Shown here piece after piece: positions 55,830 through 63,163 of a stretch of DNA of 64,000 nucleotides. Numbering within the stretch: position 1 is the first letter of the stretch; each line of letters begins with the position of its first letter. The stretch covers positions 186,001-250,000 of the forward strand of contig CAMBIX010000001.1 in the NCBI GenBank assembly GCA_945867815.1, in the 5' to 3' direction. Source of the stretch: an uncultured Veillonellaceae bacterium. GTDB lineage: Bacteria; Bacillota; Negativicutes; Veillonellales; Veillonellaceae. A program made the translations under genes and the position numbers. Under the pieces are notes generated by a model that did not search any database, was not told where the DNA came from, and was given only the letters and a program-made list of their open reading frames with translations.

Positions 55830-56717
55830 ATGCAGAAAACGTTTGGCCGTGTATTAACAGCTATGATTACACCGTTTACGCCTGAAGGTGCGGTTGACTA
55901 TGAAGGTGCTGTTACCTTAGCTAACTACCTTTTTGATCATGGTTCAGACGGATTAGTAATCTGTGGTACAACAGGGGAGAGTCCAACAATTCCTGTAGAA
56001 GAAAAAATACAACTATTTAAGACGTTAGTTGCCCATTGTAAGGGAAAAGGCACCTTGATAGCTAATACAGGATCGAATGATACGGCTTCAACAATCGCTC
56101 TTAGTAAGGCTGCTGCTGAAACGGGCGTTGATGGTATCATGTTAGTTGTTCCTTATTACAATAAGCCAAATCAGAATGGATTATTGCTTCATTTTGGTTC
56201 AGTAGCTAAGGAAGTTTCTTTACCTATTATGGTCTATAATGTACCAGGTCGTACAGGTGGACGTATTTTACCAGCTACATTAGAACGGCTGCATAAAACT
56301 TTTTCTCATATTTGTGCTGTTAAAGATGCAGCAGGAGATTTATCTGTTACTATTGAAATTTTTAACCGTTTAGGTAATAAAGATTTTATGATTTATAGTG
56401 GCGATGATGGCTTAACCTTGCCTATTTTATCTGTTGGTGGTTGTGGTGTTATATCGGTGGCTTCTCATATTGATGGAGACAAGATTCAGGCTATGATTAA
56501 AGCATTTGTAGCAGGAGATAATGCTAAAGCAAGAAACTTGAATAAAGAGTTAACGCCATTATTCCAAAATATGTTTATTACAACCAATCCGATTCCTGTA
56601 AAATATGCTGTACGACAATTAGGTTTACCAGCGGGACCTTTCCATGCACCTATGTGTGAGCCAACAGAAGCCGAAGCAGCCCTTATTGATGCTATATTGA
56701 CTAAGTATAAAAAATAA
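55830..56717 (+). CDS. dapA: 4-Hydroxy-tetrahydrodipicolinate synthase DapA
   Basis: DapA condenses pyruvate and aspartate semialdehyde. It has 295 residues: GTTGESPTI near residue 45, the proton-relay tyrosine in VVPYYNKPNQNG and the Schiff-base lysine in CAVKDAAGD. GATGAGGAG lies upstream. It is the last gene of the dap operon and ends before a bidirectional terminator. Confidence 0.97.
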   Translation: MQKTFGRVLTAMITPFTPEGAVDYEGAVTLANYLFDHGSDGLVICGTTGESPTIPVEEKIQLFKTLVAHCKGKGTLIANTGSNDTASTIALSKAAAETGVDGIMLVVPYYNKPNQNGLLLHFGSVAKEVSLPIMVYNVPGRTGGRILPATLERLHKTFSHICAVKDAAGDLSVTIEIFNRLGNKDFMIYSGDDGLTLPILSVGGCGVISVASHIDGDKIQAMIKAFVAGDNAKARNLNKELTPLFQNMFITTNPIPVKYAVRQLGLPAGPFHAPMCEPTEAEAALIDAILTKYKK

Positions 56718-56763
56718 CTTTTATTCATTTAAAGATAGCTTCATTTGATTTTATATGACATAT

Positions 56764-56809
56764 AAAAAGAGACAGAACCAAGTAATGATAAATGGTTCTG
56801 TCTCTTTTT
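56764..56809. terminator. Bidirectional terminator between dapA and lexA
   Basis: Perfect 17-base arms (56764-56780 and 56793-56809, core GAGACAGAACC) with a 12-nt loop; A-run on the left and T-run on the right serve both the dap operon and the convergent lexA gene. Confidence 0.94.
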
Positions 56810-56825
56810 ATTATCTTATCTATTT

Positions 56826-57515
56826 TTATAAGCGGTCACGGATAAGACCAATGACTTTACCGGCAATGGTGCAAGTATCTACAATAATAGGATCAAAGTC
56901 AGGATTTTCTGGTTGTAAACGAATATGTCCATTTTCTTTATAGAAACGTTTTACTGTGGCATCAAAATCCGGTTCTGTTTGGGCAACGACGATATCTCCA
57001 TTATTAGCTGTTTGTTGGCTACGTACGATAATCATATCACCTTCATACATGCCAATATCGCGCATAGATTCACCATGAACACGCAATAAGAAACAGTCAG
57101 AGTTACCGGTTAGCTGGGAAGGCAGAGGGAGTACATCTTCTATATTTTGCTCTGCTGTAATGGGTATACCCGCGGCCACAGTACCAATTAAAGGCACATT
57201 CCGTAGTGTCAGATTATTCATTTCGAAGGCTGGCCCATAAGCTGTTTGTGACCCAATGGCTTCACCACTAGTAATTGGTGTTTTATCTGGATTTAATAAA
57301 ACAGTAATAGCACGATTCTTATTGGGATCGCGCTTAATGTAGCCAAAGCGTTCTAAGGCATTTAAATGATTTTGAATAGTAGAGGTGGAACTCAGGCCTG
57401 TTTGTTTGCAAATTTCTCGAACAGATGGACAGCGGAAATAATTACGTGTACTGTCAATAATAAATTGTAAGATTTCTTTTTGTCTTGTGTTAATATCCGT
57501 TGCTGGTCGTCTCAT
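56826..57515 (-). CDS. lexA: SOS repressor LexA
   Basis: LexA represses SOS genes and self-cleaves when RecA is active. It has 229 residues, about 25 longer than usual because of a linker insert (about 78-105). The winged-helix region spans residues 26-60. The cleavage site is A115-G116 (VAAGIP), and the catalytic pair is S150 (HGESM) and K189 (ATVKRFY). It is divergent from the YneA-like gene and its promoter lies in the shared 171-bp gap. Confidence 0.96.
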   Translation of the reverse strand: MRRPATDINTRQKEILQFIIDSTRNYFRCPSVREICKQTGLSSTSTIQNHLNALERFGYIKRDPNKNRAITVLLNPDKTPITSGEAIGSQTAYGPAFEMNNLTLRNVPLIGTVAAGIPITAEQNIEDVLPLPSQLTGNSDCFLLRVHGESMRDIGMYEGDMIIVRSQQTANNGDIVVAQTEPDFDATVKRFYKENGHIRLQPENPDFDPIIVDTCTIAGKVIGLIRDRL

Positions 57516-57548
57516 AATAAACTCCTTTATTTAGATTAACTTATCTAT

Positions 57549-57578
57549 ATTATAAAGAATAGACACGAACAATGTCAA
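57549..57578 (-). promoter_or_regulatory. Promoter of lexA with GTTCG half-sites
   Basis: On the - strand, TTGACA (57578-57573) and TATAAT (57554-57549) are 18 bp apart. CGAAC at 57566-57570 lies in the spacer, and GTTCG at 57586-57590 lies just upstream of the -35 box; together they form an inverted pair with a 15-bp gap. No perfect LexA box overlaps this promoter. Confidence 0.7.
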
Positions 57579-57601
57579 GGTATTTGTTCGAATAAAAGTG
57601 C

Positions 57602-57656
57602 TTGACAGAACACTCGTTCGTTTAGTAGAATAAGCACGTAAACAAACGAACGTTCA
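57602..57656 (+). promoter_or_regulatory. LexA-regulated promoter of the YneA-like gene
   Basis: TTGACA (57602-57607) and TAGAAT (57626-57631) are 18 bp apart. Within the spacer lies AGAAC-ACTC-GTTCG (57607-57620), one mismatch from the Firmicute LexA box CGAAC-N4-GTTCG. A second, weaker box, CAAAC-GAAC-GTTCA (57643-57656), lies downstream of the -10 box. Confidence 0.82.
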
Positions 57657-57686
57657 ATTAGTATGTTTGCTGTATAAAGGAGATAG

Positions 57687-57992
57687 ATGCGAATGGGTAT
57701 ACGACGTGTAGTTAGAATAGAAGTTTTATTAGCTATTGCTATGATGATAACCGCTTTTTTCTGTATTCAATTATCACCTAAACAAGGCGTTATTGCTTCG
57801 GTAATAAGGAGTGATCAAACAATACAAGTAGAGAAAGGGGATACCTTATGGACCATAGCATCTAAATATACGGATAATTCAAAAGATGTACGTGAGACTA
57901 TCTACCAACTAAAGCAAATTAATCATATTAGTGATTCTGGAGATTTACAGCCTGGTATGACCTTGCAGATTCCAGCGAATCTCAGCCGGTGA
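57687..57992 (+). CDS. LysM protein, YneA-like SOS cell-division suppressor
   Basis: This 101-residue protein has one N-terminal transmembrane segment (about 10-28) and a C-terminal LysM domain (IQVEKGDTLWTIASKY to GMTLQIP, about 46-95). This layout, the size and its place divergent to lexA match YneA of Bacillus, which halts division during SOS. AAAGGAG ends 4 nt before ATG 57687; ATG 57693 is an alternative. The LexA-type boxes in its promoter support SOS control. Function is inferred from architecture and context. Confidence 0.82.
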   Translation: MRMGIRRVVRIEVLLAIAMMITAFFCIQLSPKQGVIASVIRSDQTIQVEKGDTLWTIASKYTDNSKDVRETIYQLKQINHISDSGDLQPGMTLQIPANLSR

Positions 57993-58051
57993 TAAGCAAT
58001 AGATAGATTATTTTATCTTAGTCATAAGTAGTCATTTTCTTCTCTTATTAT

Positions 58052-58085
58052 AAAAAGGCCTATGGACGTATACATAGGCCTTTTT
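58052..58085. terminator. Bidirectional terminator between the YneA-like gene and the recombinase
   Basis: AAAAAGGCCTATG (58052-58064) and CATAGGCCTTTTT (58073-58085) form a perfect 13-bp stem with an 8-nt loop, with usable T-runs in both directions. Confidence 0.93.
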
Positions 58086-58147
58086 ATATGGAAGACTTAT
58101 TGACTTGTTTCATAGGTCTTAAAAGAAGTTTTATGAATAGATTTCTT

Positions 58148-59149
58148 TCACCTATGAATGCGTTGATTAAAGATGGATGTAATAGGATTATCCACAAATT
58201 TATTGGCTTCATTAATGTATCGGCGTACCATATTTACGCTATGGTGGCGAGTCTGCCGCATAATATTTCGTTCTTCGATGCCGTAAGCAGCCGCCGTTGT
58301 AGCAAAGCCATGACGCAAACTATGGGCGCCATACATGGAAGGATCTAGACCAATTAAAGCTATATATTTTTTTACAATATCCGCAATCGATTTATCACTA
58401 AGGGCTGTTTTACGTAATGACATAGATTTAGTAAAGCCACGAAACAGAGGACCACTAGTAATTTGTGATACTTGAAGCCATTTACGAACAGCTAATACCG
58501 CACATAGGCGTTCGTCATCAATATAAGGAATAGCGACAACAGCGCCTTGTCCTTCTTGGTCGGCTTTGGAATTGGCTATAAATATTTCCATTCCTTTAGG
58601 GCTAAAACTAATATTTTCAAGGCGTAAGGCACTAATTTCACTTCGCCTAAAAGCACCCATAAAACCAATTAGTAGAATAGCCTTATCCCGTATTTGTACG
58701 ATAGGCGGAATATCCCACTTAGGCATACCCTCTATAATATCAATTAAGTCTTCTAATAATACAGGTGTTTTCCCTTGCTGATAGGTGCCCTTTAAGCGAC
58801 GAATACCACGCAAGGCTTGTTTGACTAAGGGAGATGTACAAGGATTTTCTGCTAGGCCGGCTGCATTAAAATTTTCTGAAATGGCGCTAATGCGACGAGA
58901 AATGGTATTGGCTTTAGCATAATCTGCCAAATCGTTAATATAATTAGAAATGGTTTCAGGTGATGCTGGATAATAGGAAGCTTTTTTATAGGTACACCAA
59001 TCGACAAAGTCATTCCAATCAGATTCATAGGCATCAATGGTATGTGGCGCCTTAGCTAAAAGAATGCGCTCTTTAGCCTTATCTGATAATTGTGAATTAC
59101 CTAAGACTTTAGTATTATCTCGTAAGTAGAAGTGATTGTTAGTAGACAT
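58148..59149 (-). CDS. Tyrosine site-specific recombinase, Cre-sized
   Basis: The protein has 333 residues: an N-terminal core-binding SAM-like domain (about 30-115) and a catalytic domain with all expected residues: R168 (GAFRRSE), K195 (NSKAD), H276 and R279 (AHSLRHG), H303 (RHHS) and nucleophile Y311. Spacing between these parallels Cre (343 residues). It is not XerC or XerD, which are shorter and have other conserved flanks. AAGGA lies about 10 nt before the start. No phage or transposon genes adjoin it. A lox-like inverted repeat lies 123 bp upstream. Confidence 0.9.
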   Translation of the reverse strand: MSTNNHFYLRDNTKVLGNSQLSDKAKERILLAKAPHTIDAYESDWNDFVDWCTYKKASYYPASPETISNYINDLADYAKANTISRRISAISENFNAAGLAENPCTSPLVKQALRGIRRLKGTYQQGKTPVLLEDLIDIIEGMPKWDIPPIVQIRDKAILLIGFMGAFRRSEISALRLENISFSPKGMEIFIANSKADQEGQGAVVAIPYIDDERLCAVLAVRKWLQVSQITSGPLFRGFTKSMSLRKTALSDKSIADIVKKYIALIGLDPSMYGAHSLRHGFATTAAAYGIEERNIMRQTRHHSVNMVRRYINEANKFVDNPITSIFNQRIHR

Positions 59150-59271
59150 AGTGCTGTATCCTTAAAATAATAAATTTATAGGTTATATGATGAGAAACTA
59201 ATCGATGAAATAAATTTTGGCTTTAATCGTTTGACATAAAGACGGCTAAAGGTCAAGTCTAGTACTCATAG

Positions 59272-59308
59272 AATAACTTCCGATAATATATCGTTATCGG
59301 AAGTTATT
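59272..59308. other. lox-like inverted repeat, candidate recombination site
   Basis: Perfect 15-base arms, AATAACTTCCGATAA (59272-59286) and TTATCGGAAGTTATT (59294-59308), flank an asymmetric 7-bp core TATATCG. The outer octamers ATAACTTC and GAAGTTAT equal those of loxP. It lies upstream of the divergent recombinase gene. No second copy was found in the window. The rest of the 537-bp gap (59150-59686) is AT-rich and holds only the promoter and leader hairpin of the next gene. Confidence 0.7.
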
Positions 59309-59571
59309 TATTTTATTATAGCAAAAATCCATTTATTTGCCTATATATCCCTTGTTACATCAACTTCTTATGTTTATTTGCTTCTATAATAAGATGATCG
59401 CCTTAATTGACATAGTAAAGCTATATAATTTCAATATTTTACTTATTTATACTAGCAGGCACGTAGCCGACTTACAGTAAATTTATATTGAACATTTATT
59501 AAATCAAGTCGTCTACATTGGCCATCTTAATCATAAGTGATTACCTATGATAATCTTACGTTTATTCTTCT

Positions 59572-59600
59572 TTTACATATTAATTAGGCTTTGCTATACT
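59572..59600 (+). promoter_or_regulatory. Promoter of the first siroheme reductase gene
   Basis: TTTACA (59572-59577) and TATACT (59595-59600) are separated by 17 bp, 87 bp before the start codon. Confidence 0.75.
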
Positions 59601-59613
59601 AGAATCAATATAG

Positions 59614-59658
59614 ATGTAATAGGTTCGTATATAAGGGATAACATGGCGCCTATTACAT
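59614..59658 (+). promoter_or_regulatory. Leader inverted repeat of the first siroheme reductase gene
   Basis: Perfect 10-base arms ATGTAATAGG (59614-59623) and CCTATTACAT (59649-59658) with a 25-nt loop lie inside the 5' untranslated region, ending 14 bp before the AAGGAGG box. It could be an operator or an RNA element. Confidence 0.5.
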
Positions 59659-59686
59659 TCACAAGGTATTTTAAGGAGGAATGCGT

Positions 59687-61231
59687 ATGTTGACCAAGTG
59701 GACAACCCATTTTAAGCCAGACTTACATATCTTTGATGAAGCCACAAAGAAATTCTTTGCTAAAGAGCTAAGTCCATCTGAATATAAAGGTACATCTGGT
59801 GGTTTCGGTGCTTATGGTGAACGCGGTGCAAATACACTTATGTATCGTCTTCGCTTTTCTAGTGGTATTGTAACAGCTGATGATTTAAAGGCTTTACTTG
59901 AATTAATCCCTAAGTATAACGTGCCTATGGTTCACTTTACTACTTGTCAGTCTATTCAATTGCACCATATTACAGAAGAAAAAGCCTTACCTCTTATTCA
60001 CGACCTTTATGACCATGGGATTTTAACACGTGGTGGCGGCTCTGATTTTCCTCGTAATATAACGGGTCCGGCCTTAACTGGCGTTGATCCTAATGAATAT
60101 TTTGATGTTCGTCCCTATATGGAAGCAGCTGGTGAACAACTTCTTTCTTATATTGACCAGGTAACCTTACCACGTAAATTAAAGGTTTCCTTTTCTAATT
60201 CGCCAGATAATACACCGCATACATCAATCCGAGACTTAGGTTTTGTAGGCAATGCGAATGGAACCTTTGATGTTTATTCTATTGGCGGTTTGGGACCTAA
60301 TCCTAAATTAGGGGTTAAATGTTATGAACAAGTACCAGCTGACCAAATCTTATATTATATTGATGCCTTTATTGCTACTTGGACTATTCTAGGTGATTAC
60401 AAAAATAGGGCTAAGAATCGAACTCGTTATTTGCAAGTAACACCAGGTCTGATTGAATACCAAAAACTATTTGAAGAAAAATTGGCTCAAGCTAAGAAAA
60501 AAGACTTAACGATAAAAGATATTACAGTTCCACAAATCCATAAGACGGGTCAAGCCAAGGGCCTCACCCACCCTCGTATTCACAATCAAAAACAAGCTGG
60601 TCTCTATTATGTAGACTACCATCCTATTGGGGGGACACCAACTGTAGCTGAATTCCTAGATTTAGCTAAGGCTATTGTCGCCATTCCAGAGGCTGAATTA
60701 CGTTTAGCTGCTGATGAAACGGCTTATATTGTTAATTTAACAGCTGATCAAGCCTTACGAATTGCTAAGTTAACAGATACCGTTCATACTGCTAAAACAG
60801 CTTTTGAAGAATCTGTCTCCTGTGTAGGTGCCACGGTTTGTCAAATTGGTTTACAAGATTCACATGGTCTCTTAGAAGCTATATTAGCTGCCGCTAAGCC
60901 TTATCAATTTAAGGATGGTATATTACCACGTCTATACATTTCTGGCTGCCATAATTCTTGTGGCACTCATGAAGTTGGAACGATTGGTTTCCAAGGTGCT
61001 TTTAAGCCTGTCGATGGCAAACCGCAGCCAGCCTTTCAATTACACTACGGTGGTAGTGCCCATTTTGGTAAGGAAACCTTTGGACAACACTTAGGTACCT
61101 TACTAGCTACTGTTATTCCTCAGTTTATTGTCGCATTAGGTGAAAAAGTGCAAGCCTCTGGCCTAGATTTCTTATCTTGGGATAAAGCCCATCATGATGA
61201 CTTCTTAGCCTTAATTAAAGACTACGAATAA
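59687..61231 (+). CDS. Siroheme sulfite/nitrite reductase, paralogue 1
   Basis: This 514-residue protein has the two-fold repeat of the sulfite/nitrite reductase haemoprotein: ferredoxin-like half-domains (about 38-110 and 300-365) each followed by an alpha/beta siroheme domain. The cluster and siroheme ligands are C379 and C385 (CVGATVC), C421 and C425 (CHNSC), the full CX5C...CX3C pattern. It reduces sulfite to sulfide or nitrite to ammonia; which one cannot be told here. ATG 59687 is chosen, with AAGGAGG 7 nt upstream; ATG 59681 is too close. No flavin subunit is adjacent. Confidence 0.88.
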   Translation: MLTKWTTHFKPDLHIFDEATKKFFAKELSPSEYKGTSGGFGAYGERGANTLMYRLRFSSGIVTADDLKALLELIPKYNVPMVHFTTCQSIQLHHITEEKALPLIHDLYDHGILTRGGGSDFPRNITGPALTGVDPNEYFDVRPYMEAAGEQLLSYIDQVTLPRKLKVSFSNSPDNTPHTSIRDLGFVGNANGTFDVYSIGGLGPNPKLGVKCYEQVPADQILYYIDAFIATWTILGDYKNRAKNRTRYLQVTPGLIEYQKLFEEKLAQAKKKDLTIKDITVPQIHKTGQAKGLTHPRIHNQKQAGLYYVDYHPIGGTPTVAEFLDLAKAIVAIPEAELRLAADETAYIVNLTADQALRIAKLTDTVHTAKTAFEESVSCVGATVCQIGLQDSHGLLEAILAAAKPYQFKDGILPRLYISGCHNSCGTHEVGTIGFQGAFKPVDGKPQPAFQLHYGGSAHFGKETFGQHLGTLLATVIPQFIVALGEKVQASGLDFLSWDKAHHDDFLALIKDYE

Positions 61232-61249
61232 ATTTTAATACGATACGAT

Positions 61250-61297
61250 AAGGCAGTAAACATAGTCTATCCATATAGGTTATGTTTACTGCCTTTT
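61250..61297 (+). terminator. Terminator between the two siroheme reductases
   Basis: Perfect 15-base arms (61250-61264 and 61281-61295, AAGGCAGTAAACATA) with a 16-nt loop; only four T in the tract. The second paralogue therefore probably has its own promoter. Confidence 0.85.
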
Positions 61298-61412
61298 CCA
61301 TGCCCTATTTTACTTATTATGTCTACCTGTGCTTATTGTTATTTCTTTTTTTGTCCATTCATGATACACTACCTAAATATGTGCGTATGAATATATGCGT
61401 TTATCCTTATTG

Positions 61413-61427
61413 TATGTTGTCAACATA
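61413..61427. promoter_or_regulatory. Short perfect dyad before the second siroheme reductase
   Basis: TATGTTG and CAACATA are exact inverted repeats around a single T, 26 bp upstream of the start codon. The size and position suit a repressor operator. I could not identify a convincing promoter; TTGTCC at about 61351 followed 17 bp later by TAAATA is weak. Confidence 0.45.
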
Positions 61428-61453
61428 ACTAGTTGACCAAGGAGAAAAAAAGT

Positions 61454-63004
61454 ATGAATAAATGGGCAAATGTATTCAAAGATGATTTATGGCAATTCGA
61501 AGAAGCGACAAAGCAATTTTTTGCTAAAGAAATCAAGCCAAATGACTATAAAACAAAGGCCTTAGGCTTTGGCGCCGTTGGTGAGCGTGGTGCTAATAGT
61601 ATTATGATTCGTCTCCGTTTTACTGGCGGAACAATAACTAAAGAAGAACTAGAAGCGCTTGCTTCTATTGTGGAAGACTTTCAACTAAACACGCTACACT
61701 TTACAACTGGCCAGACTTTTCAATTCCATCACTTAGGCCCTGATAAGGCCATTCCTCTTATGCGGGCAATTTATGACCGTGGGCTAGTTAGTCGTGGTAG
61801 TGGCTCAGATTATCCAAATAACGTAACAGCCCCCTCCCTACGTGGACTTACTAAGGATGAATACTTTGATTTGGGAAACATACCGGATGTAGCTAATGAT
61901 TATCTATTAGGAAAAATTAATCACCTATCTTTACCTAGAAAGGTTAAAACGGCCTTTTCTAATGGGCCAAGTACGGATTCATTAGTCCGCTTTCGTGATA
62001 TGGGTTTTGTCGGTCGATTGGACGGTTTATTTGATTTCTTTACCTTAGGTGGTATTGGCCCTAATCCACAAATTGGTGTAAAAACAGCTGAAGCTATAGA
62101 GCCAGCTGATATCCTTTATTATATAGAAGCCTTTTTACAGACCTATGTCTCTTTGGCTGATTTTAAGGCTCGTAGCCGTAATCGTAGCCGCTACTTGCAA
62201 AAATCGCCTGGATTAGATACGTATTTAGAACGTTTTGGTCAGGAACTAGCTAAGGTTTATGAAAAAGATTTATCTTATACATTTGAACCAACTAAGATAC
62301 GAACAATTAGCCCTAATGATACAGAGGTTCTTGTCGATACGAAACAACAGCCACGCATTCATAGGCAAAAACAGGATGGCCTCTACTATGTTACCTATCA
62401 TCCCTTAGGTGGTATGATTAGTGGCCAAGAATTTCTTGCTTTTGCTAAGACTGTGCTTGCTATAGATGGTGCCCTTGTCCGCCTTGGTGGTGAAGAAACT
62501 TTATACATTGCTAATCTTACTACTGAGGAAGCTTTAGCCGTAAATAAAGTAACCGCTTCTTCCGGCACTACGGCTTTTGAACGGTCAGTAGCTTGTGTGG
62601 GTTCTAAGACTTGTCAAATAGGGGTTCGTGATTCACAAGATCTATTAGCTTCTATATTAGAGGCAGCTAGACCTTATCAATTTGCTGATGGTGTATTACC
62701 ACAGATTTATATTTCTGGTTGCAGTAATTCTTGTGGTACCCATGAAATTGGAGAACTTGGCTTTCATGGATTTGTAAAATTAGTAGATAAGAAACCACAA
62801 GCCGCCTTCTCCCTTCATTTCGGTGGTAGCGAACATTTAGGAACAGAGAAATTCGGTCAACAAATGGGCGTATTGTTAACTGAAGATATTCCTTCTTTTA
62901 TTATCGATTTAGGTAAAGCCGTTAGCCTATCGGGGCCGACTTTTACTGAATGGATAAAAAGACATACAAATGACTTTCAAGACTTATTAAAACCTTATCT
63001 CTAA
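61454..63004 (+). CDS. Siroheme sulfite/nitrite reductase, paralogue 2
   Basis: This 516-residue protein is a clear paralogue of the preceding gene; motif order is the same (GFGAVGERGANS, RFRDMGFVGRLDG, GGIGPNP). Ligands are C381 and C387 (CVGSKTC), C423 and C427 (CSNSC). ATG 61454 is preferred, with AAGGAG 9 nt upstream; a TTG 21 bp earlier overlaps that box. The two copies differ at many positions, which argues for an old duplication and possibly different substrates or conditions. Confidence 0.88.
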   Translation: MNKWANVFKDDLWQFEEATKQFFAKEIKPNDYKTKALGFGAVGERGANSIMIRLRFTGGTITKEELEALASIVEDFQLNTLHFTTGQTFQFHHLGPDKAIPLMRAIYDRGLVSRGSGSDYPNNVTAPSLRGLTKDEYFDLGNIPDVANDYLLGKINHLSLPRKVKTAFSNGPSTDSLVRFRDMGFVGRLDGLFDFFTLGGIGPNPQIGVKTAEAIEPADILYYIEAFLQTYVSLADFKARSRNRSRYLQKSPGLDTYLERFGQELAKVYEKDLSYTFEPTKIRTISPNDTEVLVDTKQQPRIHRQKQDGLYYVTYHPLGGMISGQEFLAFAKTVLAIDGALVRLGGEETLYIANLTTEEALAVNKVTASSGTTAFERSVACVGSKTCQIGVRDSQDLLASILEAARPYQFADGVLPQIYISGCSNSCGTHEIGELGFHGFVKLVDKKPQAAFSLHFGGSEHLGTEKFGQQMGVLLTEDIPSFIIDLGKAVSLSGPTFTEWIKRHTNDFQDLLKPYL

Positions 63005-63010
63005 ATGCCA

Positions 63011-63082
63011 AAAAAGCGACTTTCTATATAGACCTTATTGAACTAAGAGTAGTAATGAGGGTCTTTGTAGGGAGTCGCTTTT
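63011..63082 (+). terminator. Long structured terminator after the second siroheme reductase
   Basis: Outer arms AAAAGCGACT (63012-63021) and AGTCGCTTTT (63073-63082) enclose a second imperfect stem (CTATATAGACC with GGTCTTTGTAG) and an apical loop. The A-run and T-run could also serve the convergent peptidase gene. Confidence 0.8.
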
Positions 63083-63163
63083 ATACTTATGTCTATAGAA
63101 AGGGATTACCTTTTTTCTTTTTTTTATGCCTTACCTTCTATTTTCTATGCCTTTGTATATAAT

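Noticed and set aside
58088-58348. Plus-strand open frame opposite the end of the recombinase gene
   Set aside because: It lies almost fully antisense to the recombinase and starts inside the terminator region without a ribosome binding site.
59272-59308. Vector-derived loxP or chromosomal dif site
   Set aside because: Inner arms and core differ from loxP, so it is not a contaminant; the arms are also unlike dif, and the adjacent recombinase is not XerC or XerD.
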